From Nonomuraea ceibae (GTDB lineage: Bacteria; Actinomycetota; Actinomycetes; Streptosporangiales; Streptosporangiaceae): DNA of 33,490 nt. A program made the position numbers and the translations under genes. The notes beneath the pieces are model-generated. The model searched no databases and was not told the DNA's origin. It was given only the letters and a program-made list of their open reading frames with translations. The stretch lies in assembly GCF_019396325.1 (NCBI RefSeq), contig NZ_JAHKRO010000104.1, positions 1 to 33,490 on the forward strand, written 5' to 3'. Below, piece by piece: positions 8,301-16,711 of this stretch (its first letter is position 1; each line of letters starts with the position of its first letter).

Positions 8301-9718
8301 CCCGGGCACGCGCCCGGCTGCGCGGCTTCGGCTGGTGGCCGCTCGGCCGGCCCGCGCCGGTCGTCGAGGGACTCGACCTCGACATCGGAGCCGGGGAACG
8401 CGTCGGCCTCGTCGGCCCGAGCGGCGCGGGGAAGACGACCGTCATCCACGCGCTCGCCGGCGTGCTCGGCGAGGCCGTGCCCGGCAGGCGGAGCGGAGAG
8501 GTGCTGGTCGACGGCGGCATCGGCCTGGTGCTGCAGCATCCCGGCGCGGCGGTCGTCGCCGACCGCATCGGGCGGGACGTCGCCTTCGGCCCCGAGAACG
8601 CGCGGATGCCCCGGGACGAGATCTGGCGGCGCGTGCACGACAGCCTCGAACGGGTCGGCCTCACCTACCCGGTGGACCGGCCGACCTCCGCCCTGTCCGG
8701 CGGCGAACTGCAACGGCTCGCCCTCGCCGGCGTGCTGGCGCTGCGGCCGGGCCTCATGCTGCTCGACGAGCCCACCTCGATGCTCGACCCCGCCGGAGCA
8801 GCGGCCGTGCGGGCCGCGGTGGCGCACAGCCTGGCCGGCGCCGACGTCTCGCTCGTGGTCGCCGACCACCACATCGGACCCTGGCTGCCCCACCTCGACC
8901 GGATCGTCGTCCTCGGCCGGGCCGGCGAGATCACGCACGCCGTAAGCCCGGCCGCCTTCCGCGACCTGACCGGACCGCTCGCGCACACCGGGATCTGGAT
9001 GCCGGACCTGCCGCCGCCCCGGCCGCAGCCGGTCGCGGACGCCCTGGTCGCGCCCGGCGGGCCGGGGCCGACGGTGCGCGCGCGGGAGCTCGGCGTCGAC
9101 CTCACCGTCCGCCGCCTGCGCGCGACCGTCACCGTGACGGCGCTCGACGCCGTCACGGCCACCCTCCCCCCGGGCCGGACCACCGTGCTCACGGGCCCGT
9201 CGGGTGCGGGCAAGTCCACGCTCGTCGCGGCGCTGGCCGGCCTCGTCCGCCCCGCCCGGGGCGAGATCACCGGGCTGCCCGCGCCACCGCACCGGCTGCG
9301 GTCGGCCGCGCTCGCCCGCCTCGCCGGGTGGGTGCCGCAGCACCCCGAGCACGGGTTCCTCGCCGCCACCGTCCGGGCCGAGATCGCGCACACCGGCACG
9401 CGGCTCGGCATCCCGGTCGACCCGGAGGCGATCATGGACCTGCTCGGCCTCACCGCGCTCGCCGACGCGAGCCCGTACCAGCTCTCCGGCGGCGAGCAGC
9501 GGCGGCTCGCCCTCGCCGCCGCCCTCGCGCACCGGCCCCCGCTCGTCCTGCTCGACGAGCCCACCGTCGGGCAGGACCGCCACACCTGGGCCGCCGTCGC
9601 CGGGTGGGTGCGCGCGAGCGCCCGCAGCGGCGCCACCGTCGCGGTCTCCACCCACGACCCGCACCTGATCGGGCTCGCCGACCACCGGCACGCCCTCGAC
9701 CCGGGGCGGGCCCGGTGA
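8297..9718 (+). CDS. ykoD: ECF transporter ATPase with two fused ABC domains, YkoD-like
   Basis: A 473-residue protein carrying two ABC ATPase domains. Domain 1 has Walker A GPSGAGKT (40-47), signature LSGGE (133-137) and Walker B LMLLDEP (about 153-159). Domain 2 has Walker A GPSGAGKS (300-307), LSGGE (396-400) and LVLLDEP (about 416-422). It powers uptake by the YkoE/YkoC membrane components on the cytoplasmic face. The ATG overlaps the ykoE stop (ATGA) and the end overlaps ykoC (GTGA), so subunit production is translationally coupled. Confidence 0.93.
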   Translation: MTRARARLRGFGWWPLGRPAPVVEGLDLDIGAGERVGLVGPSGAGKTTVIHALAGVLGEAVPGRRSGEVLVDGGIGLVLQHPGAAVVADRIGRDVAFGPENARMPRDEIWRRVHDSLERVGLTYPVDRPTSALSGGELQRLALAGVLALRPGLMLLDEPTSMLDPAGAAAVRAAVAHSLAGADVSLVVADHHIGPWLPHLDRIVVLGRAGEITHAVSPAAFRDLTGPLAHTGIWMPDLPPPRPQPVADALVAPGGPGPTVRARELGVDLTVRRLRATVTVTALDAVTATLPPGRTTVLTGPSGAGKSTLVAALAGLVRPARGEITGLPAPPHRLRSAALARLAGWVPQHPEHGFLAATVRAEIAHTGTRLGIPVDPEAIMDLLGLTALADASPYQLSGGEQRRLALAAALAHRPPLVLLDEPTVGQDRHTWAAVAGWVRASARSGATVAVSTHDPHLIGLADHRHALDPGRAR

Positions 9719-10419
9719 CCGGCGTCCTGGCGCGCGTCAACCCGCTGGTGCTCATCGCCGTCAGCCTGCTGGCCCTCGTCGCGTCCCTGGGCATCCGGGA
9801 CCTCACCGGCGCGGTGATCACCCTCGGCGGCTACCTGGTCGCCGGCGTGATCCTGCTCCCGGCGCGCTCCGGTCCGCCCGCCCGGTTCGCCGCCGTGGCC
9901 GCCGGGGCCCTCTCGGTCGCGTACTCCAGCTGGCTCCTCGGCGGCCGGCACCTGGAGGCCGCCGTCGTGGCCGGGCTCCGCATCGTCGTGCTCGCGCTTC
10001 CCGGAGCGGCCGTGGCGCCCCTGGTCGACCCGGCGGTGCTGGCCGGGCAGCTCGGCCAGCGCCTGCGGCTGCCGCACCGGTTCGCGGTGTCGCTCGCCGC
10101 CGCGCTGCACCGCTTCGACCAGCTCGGCCGGACCTGGCACGAGCTGGCCCGGGCGAGGCGGGCTCGCGGTTCCGGGCCCGGCCGGGGGCCCGTCTCGCGT
10201 GCGCGGTACGCGGCGTCGATCACGTTCGCGCTCCTCGTCGCCACCCTGCGCGACGCCACCGGCCTGGCCGTGGCCATGGACGCCCGGGGGTTCGCCCGCG
10301 CCCGCACCCGCAGCTGGGCCGAGCCCGCGCCGTGGACCCGGGCCGACACCGCGGTGCTGCTCGCCGGCGTCGCCCTCGCCGCCGTGCCCCACGCCGTGGG
10401 GGCCCTCTTCGTACGCTGA
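9715..10419 (+). CDS. ykoC: ECF transporter transmembrane T component, YkoC-like
   Basis: A 234-residue membrane protein of the EcfT family that couples the ATPases to the S component. It has hydrophobic segments near residues 8-50, 58-75 and 80-100 and a C-terminal one near 212-230. The cytoplasmic coupling motifs appear as ARARRARG and AMDARGF, which match the conserved A-R-G motifs of EcfT. It begins at a GTG overlapping the ykoD stop. It ends 17 bp before the convergent TetR gene. Confidence 0.9.
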   Translation: MTGVLARVNPLVLIAVSLLALVASLGIRDLTGAVITLGGYLVAGVILLPARSGPPARFAAVAAGALSVAYSSWLLGGRHLEAAVVAGLRIVVLALPGAAVAPLVDPAVLAGQLGQRLRLPHRFAVSLAAALHRFDQLGRTWHELARARRARGSGPGRGPVSRARYAASITFALLVATLRDATGLAVAMDARGFARARTRSWAEPAPWTRADTAVLLAGVALAAVPHAVGALFVR

Positions 10420-10436
10420 ACGCCGCCGGTCGGCCG

Positions 10437-11090
10437 TCAGCCGTGCGCCGCCGGCGGCGTGACGGCCCGGGCGAACAGGTCGGCGTGGCGCAGGGCGCGC
10501 TCGCGGGCCTTGTCACGCTGGGCGGGGGTGGCGTCGTCGTGCAGCCACAGCACGCGGGCGTGCGCGATGGGCGAGAGCAACGCGTACGCGAGGTCGTCCG
10601 CGTCGCCCAGGTCGTCGCGGATCAGCCCGTCGTCCAGCCAGCGCCGGAACACCCCGGCCAGGTGCTCCAGGGAGGCGTCGATGGCGTCGGCGAGCGCGGG
10701 GTCGTGCATGAGCCCGTCGCGGGCGGCGAGGCTGGCGAGCCGGCGGCCCTCGGGGGTGTCCCAGGCGTCGAGGACGGCGGCGGCCAGGTCGCGCACGTAG
10801 GCGGCGGGGGAGCCTGCGGGCGTGGCGTCGAGCCCGGCGATGGCGGCGACCGTGATGTGCGGCCCGCCGAGCGCCAGGGCGGCTTCGAAGATCGCCTGCT
10901 TGCCGGGGAAGTGCGCGTACAGCACGCTCTCGCTCAGCCCGACCTCGCGGGCGATGGCGCGTACGGAGGTGCCCGCGTAGCCGTGCCGGGCGAACAGGGT
11001 GAGCGCGGCGCGCAGCAGCTCCGCCTTGGTGTCGCCGGCGTCGGCCTTGGCGGGGCGGCCGGGACGCCGGCGGGGTGCTGGCCGATTCAT
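10437..11090 (-). CDS. TetR family transcriptional regulator (divergent from the MBL-fold gene)
   Basis: A 217-residue TetR regulator with a basic leader (RPAPRRRPGRPAKAD), helix-turn-helix TSVRAIAREVGLSESVLYAHF and a C-terminal domain of unknown ligand. It starts at the ATG at 11088-11090 and diverges from a metallo-beta-lactamase-fold gene; a near-perfect palindrome lies in the 53-bp gap. This arrangement strongly suggests that it represses itself and the MBL-fold gene. Confidence 0.92.
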   Translation of the reverse strand: MNRPAPRRRPGRPAKADAGDTKAELLRAALTLFARHGYAGTSVRAIAREVGLSESVLYAHFPGKQAIFEAALALGGPHITVAAIAGLDATPAGSPAAYVRDLAAAVLDAWDTPEGRRLASLAARDGLMHDPALADAIDASLEHLAGVFRRWLDDGLIRDDLGDADDLAYALLSPIAHARVLWLHDDATPAQRDKARERALRHADLFARAVTPPAAHG

Positions 11091-11110
11091 GCGCCCACCC
11101 TACCGCTTGC

Positions 11111-11134
11111 AAATAATCGAACGTTCGCTTAGTT
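11111..11134. promoter_or_regulatory. TetR-type operator between tetR and the MBL-fold gene
   Basis: A 24-bp palindrome with perfect core CGAACGTTCG (11118-11127) and AT-rich arms; 10 of 12 base pairs match. It ends 9 bp before the ATG of the MBL-fold gene, so binding would block that gene directly. The core matches the operator at 6382-6401 except for one central base. Confidence 0.7.
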
Positions 11135-11143
11135 TCGGCGGAC

Positions 11144-12127
11144 ATGAACGTCACCTTCGACCGCGAGATCGCCGAACGGCCGCCCGGATTCCAGGGACCC
11201 AATCTGACGCCCGCAGGGCTCGACTTCGTCCCGCGCGAGCTCGCCCCCGGCGTGCACGCGCTGATGGCCAACCTGCCGCCCAAGGACAACAGCGGCGTCA
11301 TCGCCGGCACGGACGCCGCCCTGGTGATCGACTCCGGCATCACGCCGGGGATCGCCCGCAAGATCCAGCGCCTCGCCGCCGGCCTGACCCCGGCTCCCGT
11401 GCGCTACCTGGTCAACACGACCTACCACGGCGACCACACGTTCGGGAACGCCGCCTTCCCGGCTGACGTCACCATCGTGTCCCACCGGGCGAACCGCGAC
11501 GCCATGACCGACCTCGGCAGGGAGAAGGCCATGCGCGCCGAGAGCATGTACGGCGACGACGCGCTGCTCGACGAGGTCACCACGTGGCGCGGGCCCGATC
11601 TCGTCTTCGACTCCTCCTGCGAGATCGACCTCGGCGGCCAGGTGGTCGGGCTGCACTGGTTCGGGCAGGGCAACGGACCCGGCGACACCGTGGTCCACGT
11701 GCCGTCCGCCCGCGCCGCGTGGACCGGCAACTTCGTGGCCATCGGCGGCATCGCCATGCTGCTGCAGGGCGGCCCGGGACCCTACCTGGCGGCGGTGCGC
11801 CGGATGCGGGACGCGCTGCCCGGCCTGGAGCGGATCGTCCCCGGCCACGGACCCGTCGGCAGCGCCCCGGTCGCCCTCGCCGAGCTGATCACGTACCTGG
11901 AACGGCTGGAGAGCGAGGTGGCGGAGGCCGTCCGCGCCGGGCTGACGCTGGAGGAGACCTACGCCGCGTGCACGGACCCGTTCGAGCGCGGCCTGCCCGG
12001 CTCGCTCCTCGACGGCCTGGCCGCGTACGAGCTGCCGCAGGAGATCGCCCGTCCGCGCTTCCTCCACGCGGTGCGCGAGCTGCACCGCCTCAACGTCCTC
12101 GTCACCTACCGCGTGCACACCGGGTGA
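11144..12127 (+). CDS. Metallo-beta-lactamase-fold protein with altered metal ligands
   Basis: A 327-residue MBL-fold protein. The motif normally HxHxDH reads T93-Y-H95-G-D97-H98, so the first histidine is lost. The later histidine-containing HTxGD segment reads NGPGD with N177, and the bridging aspartate position in TGN is N196. The last histidine is kept (H235, PGHGP). Three of the usual zinc ligands therefore look replaced, so it may bind one metal, use other ligands, or have a non-hydrolytic role. It has no signal peptide. Its start is 9 bp after a TetR palindrome, so it is probably induced when the divergent regulator is released. Substrate unknown. Confidence 0.88.
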   Translation: MNVTFDREIAERPPGFQGPNLTPAGLDFVPRELAPGVHALMANLPPKDNSGVIAGTDAALVIDSGITPGIARKIQRLAAGLTPAPVRYLVNTTYHGDHTFGNAAFPADVTIVSHRANRDAMTDLGREKAMRAESMYGDDALLDEVTTWRGPDLVFDSSCEIDLGGQVVGLHWFGQGNGPGDTVVHVPSARAAWTGNFVAIGGIAMLLQGGPGPYLAAVRRMRDALPGLERIVPGHGPVGSAPVALAELITYLERLESEVAEAVRAGLTLEETYAACTDPFERGLPGSLLDGLAAYELPQEIARPRFLHAVRELHRLNVLVTYRVHTG

Positions 12128-12134
12128 CCTCACG

Positions 12135-13550
12135 GTGCGTGTCGTGCGGACCGCGGCGGGGCATGAGCAGGCTGGGGGCATCTCGGGGGGTGAGGTGGGC
12201 GAACAGCGCGGCGACGGCGCGTCCGAGGGCGACCACGGGCGGCGGCCGGATGCGGGCCACGGGCGGGCCGGGCTCGGGCAGGTCGGGGAGCTGAACGAGC
12301 GGTTCGCGCGCCTGCTCGCGGCGGTCCTGGCGATCAGCTCCGAGCTGGAGCTCGACGCGGCGCTGCGCACCATCGTCGAGGTCTCGGCCGACCTGGTCGA
12401 CGCCCGCTACGGCGCCCTCGGGGTGCTGAACGAGGAGGGCGAGTTCAGCGACCTGTTCACCAGCGGCGTCCCCGACGAGGTGCACGAGGCCATCGGCCGG
12501 CTGCCGACCACGCACGGCCTGCTGGAGGAGCTCATCAGCCATCCGCGCCCGCTGCGCGTGGACGACGTGACGGCCCATCCCAAGTTCCGCGAGTTCCCCG
12601 AGGGGCACCCGGTGATGCGGACGCTGCTCGGGACCCCGATCCTGGTGCGCGGCACCGCGTACGGCAACATGTACTTCGCCGACAAGCGGTCCGGGACGCC
12701 GTTCACCGGCGACGACGAGCGGATCATCGCGGCGCTGGCCAGCGCGGCAGGCGTCGCCATCGAGAACGCCCGCCTGTACGCGCGGATCCGGCGCAGCACC
12801 GAGGAGTTCCAGCGCAGCCTGCTCCCACGGCTGCCCGAGCTGCCCGGCATGCAGGCGTGCGCCCGTTACCGTCCCTCCAAGACGGTCCCGCAGATCGGCG
12901 GCGACTGGTACGACGCGCTCGTGCTGCCCGACGGCGTGCCGTGCCTGATCGTCGGTGACGTGATGGGCCACGACATGCGCTCGGCCACCGTGATGAGCCG
13001 GGTCAGCAACATGCTGCGGGTGCTCGCCTACGAGCAGTGCGAGCCGCCCTCCCGCATCCTGCAACGCCTGGACGAGGTGCTGCACGGCCTGCACGGCGGC
13101 CCGATGGCCACCGTCCTGCTGGGCCGCCTGGAGGAGCACGGCGGCAGCGAGTGGCGGCTGCGCTGGAGCAGCGCCGGGCACCCGCCTCCGCTGCTGGTCC
13201 CGGCCGCCGGACCGGCCCGCTACCTGCGCGCCGACGGCGGCCATCCGCTCGGCGTCACCGCCGAGCTGCCGCGCCCGGACCACGAGCACGTCATCCCCAC
13301 CGGGTCCACCCTCATCCTCTACACGGACGGGCTGATCGAGAACCCGGGGCACGGGCTGGACGAGGGCATGGACAGCCTGGCCAGGGCCGCCACCGAGCTG
13401 CGCCACCTGCCGGTCGACGAGATGTGCGAAGGGCTGCTGGGCCACCGGGACGGCGAGTTCACCGGCGACTTCACCGATGACTTCACCGACGACGTCGCCC
13501 TGCTCGCCCTCCGCCTCGCCGAACCGGCCACGCTCTGCGGCGGCGCCTGA
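12135..13550 (+). CDS. GAF domain / SpoIIE-type PP2C protein phosphatase
   Basis: An up to 471-residue signalling protein with a GAF sensor domain (about residues 60-220, covering LELDAALRTIVEVSADLVDARYG to IENARLYA) and a PP2C-like SpoIIE phosphatase domain (about 235-460, with GGDWYDAL, GDVMGHD, SSAGHPPPLL and YTDGLIE). Such proteins dephosphorylate anti-sigma-factor antagonists. The GTG at 12135 is the longest start; a GTG at 12195 with GGGGGG just before it may be the real one, because the first 20 residues look non-conserved. A short internal repeat (GDFTDDFTDD) precedes the final metal aspartates. No anti-sigma gene is adjacent. Confidence 0.9.
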   Translation: MRVVRTAAGHEQAGGISGGEVGEQRGDGASEGDHGRRPDAGHGRAGLGQVGELNERFARLLAAVLAISSELELDAALRTIVEVSADLVDARYGALGVLNEEGEFSDLFTSGVPDEVHEAIGRLPTTHGLLEELISHPRPLRVDDVTAHPKFREFPEGHPVMRTLLGTPILVRGTAYGNMYFADKRSGTPFTGDDERIIAALASAAGVAIENARLYARIRRSTEEFQRSLLPRLPELPGMQACARYRPSKTVPQIGGDWYDALVLPDGVPCLIVGDVMGHDMRSATVMSRVSNMLRVLAYEQCEPPSRILQRLDEVLHGLHGGPMATVLLGRLEEHGGSEWRLRWSSAGHPPPLLVPAAGPARYLRADGGHPLGVTAELPRPDHEHVIPTGSTLILYTDGLIENPGHGLDEGMDSLARAATELRHLPVDEMCEGLLGHRDGEFTGDFTDDFTDDVALLALRLAEPATLCGGA

Positions 13551-13575
13551 GCCCGCAGCCCCCGCACGCCGGTGC

Positions 13576-15189
13576 TCAGGAGCCGGTACGCGCCGCCGTC
13601 CAGCAGTCGGTCTTCCCCGGGCGGCCGCAGTCCCTCAGCCGGCCGAGCGCCTCGGCCAGGCCGGCAGTGCGCGCGTTGCCGGGGTCGTTGTGCTCCTGGT
13701 GGGGGTCGGCGGCGGTGTTGTAGTACTCGGGCTCGGCCACGCCCCGGTACTCGACGTAGAGCTCGTCGGCCGTCCGCACGGCGGCGTAGTCGGGCGGCCC
13801 GCCGTTGCCGCGCTTGAGGTCGTCGGCGTCCGGGTCGGGCCTGCCCTCCGCGGCCGGGTCCGGCCTGACGTGCTCGATCAGGGCGGCGTCGCGCCACTGC
13901 TTAGGCCGGTGCCCGGAGATGAGCGGCAGGAGGCTGCGGCCGTCACGGCTGTCACGCCGCGCCGGGTCCACCCCCGCGATGTCGAGGAAGGTCGCGAACA
14001 GGTCCACGTTCTGCGCGATCGCGCCGGTGACCAGGTCGCCCTGCCGCCCGGCGGCCGGGCGCTTGACCAGCAGCGGCACCCGTACGTCATGGTCGTAGGC
14101 CGTGGACTTGCCGCGCACCAGCCGGTGCTGGCCCAGGTGGAAGCCGTTGTCGGAGGTGAACACCACGTAGGTGTTGCGCCGCTCGGCGGGCGTGAGCGCC
14201 GACAGGACGCGTTCCACCATGTCGTCGACCGCCTGCACCATGCGGACGCGGTCACGGAAGTCCGTGCGCAGCTCCTTGGTGAGCTTGGGGCCGATGGGCT
14301 GCCGGCGCACCCAGGCCGGCTTGTCCGAGGTGTCCTCGTCGAAGGCGGGCAGCGAGGTGACGTCCACGGTGTCGCAGTCGACGCCGCCGCAGTCGCCGTT
14401 CGGGAACTGCCCGGCCGGCCACTGCTTCTTCGGCCGGTCCCGGTACGCGGGCGGGAAGCGGGGCTCCTTCTGGCCCGGCTTGACGTTGACCCTTGAGTGC
14501 GGGGAGAACGGCGCGACCTGGAGGAAGAACGGCTTGCCCGGCGCGTGCTCGCGCGAGCGCTCCAGGAACTTGACCGCGCGCCGGCCCAGCACGTCCACCA
14601 GGTAGTCGCCTCCGGAGACGATCGGCTTGCGCCCCGGAGTCTCCTCCTCGATGTAGCCGGTGAGCCGGTAGCGGAACTCGTTGTAGCCGCCGCCCGCGGA
14701 CACGTGCCACTCGGCCCAGCCCGGCGGCACCTGGTAGCCGGCTTCGGCCGGATACTCGTTGATGTACTTGCCCAGGTAGCCGGTGCGGTAGCCCGCCTTG
14801 CGGAGCTCGGTCGCGTACGTGCGGCCCTCGTGCTTGGCGAACGCCGCGTGGCCGCCCCGGTCGGCGCCCTGGTTCGTCTGCACGCCGGTGTTGTGCGGGA
14901 ACTCGCCGGTGAACGTCGAGGCGCGCGACGGGCAGCACAGCGAGTTGGACACGTAGTAGTTGCTGAACGTCGTGCCGTCCGTGGCGAGGCCCTTGACCGT
15001 GTCCATGTAGTTCAGCAGGTCGGCCGACATGTCGTCGACGAGGAAGAACACGATGTTCGGCTGCTTGGGCCGCTCCGCTTGTGCACTCCCTTGGGCGGCG
15101 GTCTCTTGGGCGCTCGCCGGCGCTGTGCCGGAGAGCGCCAGCGCGACGGCGGCGGCCGCCGCGGCGAGGCGTTTGCTGGGGATTCGCAT
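13576..15189 (-). CDS. Secreted sulfatase (type I, formylglycine-dependent)
   Basis: A 537-residue exported arylsulfatase-family enzyme that should hydrolyse sulfate esters, possibly on polysaccharides. A signal peptide spans about residues 1-27 (positive start, alanine-rich core, ASA cleavage). The CxPSR motif is C85-C-P-S-R89, with C85 converted to formylglycine. D52 and D53 (VDDM) and the later TSDNGFHLGQH carry metal ligands. It overlaps nothing and is divergent from the epimerase gene. Substrate cannot be named; N-sulfoglucosamine-type and aryl sulfatases share these features. Confidence 0.92.
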   Translation of the reverse strand: MRIPSKRLAAAAAAVALALSGTAPASAQETAAQGSAQAERPKQPNIVFFLVDDMSADLLNYMDTVKGLATDGTTFSNYYVSNSLCCPSRASTFTGEFPHNTGVQTNQGADRGGHAAFAKHEGRTYATELRKAGYRTGYLGKYINEYPAEAGYQVPPGWAEWHVSAGGGYNEFRYRLTGYIEEETPGRKPIVSGGDYLVDVLGRRAVKFLERSREHAPGKPFFLQVAPFSPHSRVNVKPGQKEPRFPPAYRDRPKKQWPAGQFPNGDCGGVDCDTVDVTSLPAFDEDTSDKPAWVRRQPIGPKLTKELRTDFRDRVRMVQAVDDMVERVLSALTPAERRNTYVVFTSDNGFHLGQHRLVRGKSTAYDHDVRVPLLVKRPAAGRQGDLVTGAIAQNVDLFATFLDIAGVDPARRDSRDGRSLLPLISGHRPKQWRDAALIEHVRPDPAAEGRPDPDADDLKRGNGGPPDYAAVRTADELYVEYRGVAEPEYYNTAADPHQEHNDPGNARTAGLAEALGRLRDCGRPGKTDCWTAARTGS

Positions 15190-15260
15190 GATCAGGGGGC
15201 TCTTTACTGTCGGTGCATTCGGGGTGTAAGCACACTAATCACGCATTTGACGTCCTCGCG

Positions 15261-15286
15261 CCAGAAAGCCCCTCAGGGGTTTCTGG
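15261..15286. promoter_or_regulatory. Strong hairpin in the 5' region of the epimerase gene
   Basis: Arms CCAGAAA and TTTCTGG enclose a second stem CCCC/GGGG around the loop TCA, with one bulged G: 11 paired bases in all. It ends 22 bp before the ATG of the downstream gene and has no T-run. It may be an operator for a dimeric regulator or an RNA structure limiting translation. It also lies upstream of the divergent sulfatase gene. Confidence 0.5.
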
Positions 15287-15308
15287 GAACCGTGGCAGGC
15301 TGGGACGC

Positions 15309-16292
15309 ATGAGAGTCCTGATCCTCGGCGGCACCAGGTTCACCGGCAGGCGGATCACCGAACGGCTGTCCGCGCGCGGCGACGACGTCCTCGCCGTCCA
15401 CCGCGGCAACACGCCGCTGCCCGACCTGCCCGGCGTCACCCACCTGCTCACCGACCGCCACGACCTGGCCCGCCACGCCGGCGCCGTGCGCGACTTCGAC
15501 CCCGAGGCGATCGTCGACTCCTACGCGCTGACCGCCGCCGACGTGGACGCCGTGCTGCCCGTCCTGCCCGACGTGCCCGCCGTGGTGCTGTCCAGCGTCG
15601 ACGTCTACCAGGCGTTCACCGGGCTCAACACCGGCCGCGAGCTCGCCGCGATGCCCATCGACGAGGACTCCGAGCTGCGCCGCGAACGCTACCCCTACCG
15701 AGGCGCCGGGCTGCCCGGCGTCCCCGACGACTACGACAAGCTCGACGTCGAGGAACGCTGGCTGCCGCGCGGCGCCGTCGTCCTCAGGCTGCCCATGATC
15801 TACGGGCCGCACGACGCGCAACGCCGCGAGGACGTCATCCTGCGCCGCGTCCGCGCCGGCCGCGACCGCATCCCCGTCGGCGCCGCCAACCTCCTCTGGA
15901 CCCGGCTGCACGTCGACGACCTCGCCTCCGCCGTCCTCGCCGCCCTCGACAGCCGGGCCGCCGACGGGCAGGCCCTCACCATCGGCGAATCGCGCACGCT
16001 CACCTTCGGCGGCTGGTTCCGGCAGATCCTTGACGCGGCCGGCTCCTCCGCCGAGCTCGTCCGCGTCCCCGACCACGCCCTGCCGCCCGCCCTGGCACTC
16101 GCCGGCGCCCCGGCCCAGCACGCCCTCGTCTCCTCCCACCGGGCCGCCGCCCTGCTCGGCTGGTCCGCCGCCGACCCCGCCACGCGCGTCGCCGAGTCCG
16201 TCCGCTGGCACCTCGCCCACCCGTCCCCGAACCCCTGGACCCCGGAGGAAGCCGCCGCCGACGACGCCGCCCTGGCCGCCGCCACCCCCTGA
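15309..16292 (+). CDS. NAD-dependent epimerase/dehydratase-type SDR protein
   Basis: A 327-residue atypical extended SDR protein. The nucleotide-binding loop is GGTRFTGRRI (residues 6-15), followed by the LSSVDVYQAF strand. The usual YxxxK catalytic pair is not obvious; the equivalent region reads DDYDKLDVEERW, as in atypical SDRs, so catalysis is uncertain. The ATG at 15309 starts directly before MRVLILGGTRF and excludes the hairpin upstream. The gene ends at a terminator and is therefore probably not part of the downstream biosynthetic operon, although it might supply a sugar. That link is only a possibility. Confidence 0.88.
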   Translation: MRVLILGGTRFTGRRITERLSARGDDVLAVHRGNTPLPDLPGVTHLLTDRHDLARHAGAVRDFDPEAIVDSYALTAADVDAVLPVLPDVPAVVLSSVDVYQAFTGLNTGRELAAMPIDEDSELRRERYPYRGAGLPGVPDDYDKLDVEERWLPRGAVVLRLPMIYGPHDAQRREDVILRRVRAGRDRIPVGAANLLWTRLHVDDLASAVLAALDSRAADGQALTIGESRTLTFGGWFRQILDAAGSSAELVRVPDHALPPALALAGAPAQHALVSSHRAAALLGWSAADPATRVAESVRWHLAHPSPNPWTPEEAAADDAALAAATP

Positions 16293-16294
16293 CC

Positions 16295-16316
16295 TGCTCC
16301 CCCGGTCAGGGGAGCA
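16295..16316 (+). terminator. Terminator hairpin after the epimerase gene
   Basis: An 8-bp stem (TGCTCCCC / GGGGAGCA) with a 6-base loop begins three bases after the stop. There is no T-run, which is usual in actinomycetes. A second GC hairpin (CCCCGGG 16373-16379 / CCCGGGG 16385-16391) follows and may reinforce termination. Confidence 0.6.
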
Positions 16317-16469
16317 CCCCGGTACGGGAGGGGCGCACCCGTGGGAGGGCGCGCTCGCGCATGGGGGAAGCACCCCGGGCGCCTCCCGGGGGGCGCGCGC
16401 TTTCGGGCGGGCGTGGGGGGAGGGCGGAAAGGGATCGGCCTGGATGACCGGTTCGTGCCCGTAAGGGTG

Positions 16470-16483
16470 TGGGAGCGCTCCCA
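16470..16483. promoter_or_regulatory. CebR/CelR-type LacI-family operator, box 1
   Basis: A perfect 14-bp palindrome TGGGAGCGCTCCCA, identical to the operator known for the cello-oligosaccharide repressors CelR (Thermobifida) and CebR (Streptomyces). It lies 40 bp upstream of the putative -35 hexamer of the biosynthetic cluster and 90 bp before box 2, so DNA looping is conceivable. Confidence 0.8.
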
Positions 16484-16522
16484 ACCCCCGTCCTGACAGT
16501 GGCGCAATTGGGGGTGAAAAGG

Positions 16523-16552
16523 TTGACTCGCCCGCTGAGGCGACCCTAGCGT
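16523..16552 (+). promoter_or_regulatory. Putative promoter of the biosynthetic cluster
   Basis: TTGACT (16523-16528), an 18-base spacer and TAGCGT (16547-16552) fit a vegetative-type promoter. The predicted start of transcription, near 16559-16560, falls on operator box 2. It would give a leader of about 150 bases before the carrier-protein ATG. This 16293-16711 gap holds no coding region; apart from the hairpins, promoter and two boxes I see nothing in it. Confidence 0.55.
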
Positions 16553-16559
16553 TCCGTTT

Positions 16560-16573
16560 TGGGAGCGATCCCA
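16560..16573. promoter_or_regulatory. CebR/CelR-type LacI-family operator, box 2
   Basis: TGGGAGCGATCCCA matches the 14-bp CebR/CelR palindrome at 13 of 14 positions, the difference being at the centre. It covers the predicted transcription start of the cluster promoter, a classic repressing position. Confidence 0.75.
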
Positions 16574-16711
16574 TGATCTTGGATGGGGCCCTGATCGGTC
16601 AGGCGCCCAGGTCGTCGAAACCCCTTCGCAGGCGATGAGCGCCACTGGAGGCGCAAGGTCCTTCTCTCGCTCGGTGACGGGCGTCCATTCCGCGCAACGA
16701 GGAGAATTGAT

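Noticed and set aside
15309..16292. Epimerase as first gene of the biosynthetic operon
   Set aside because: A terminator hairpin and a 419-bp gap with its own promoter and operators separate it from the cluster, so a functional link is only possible, not shown.
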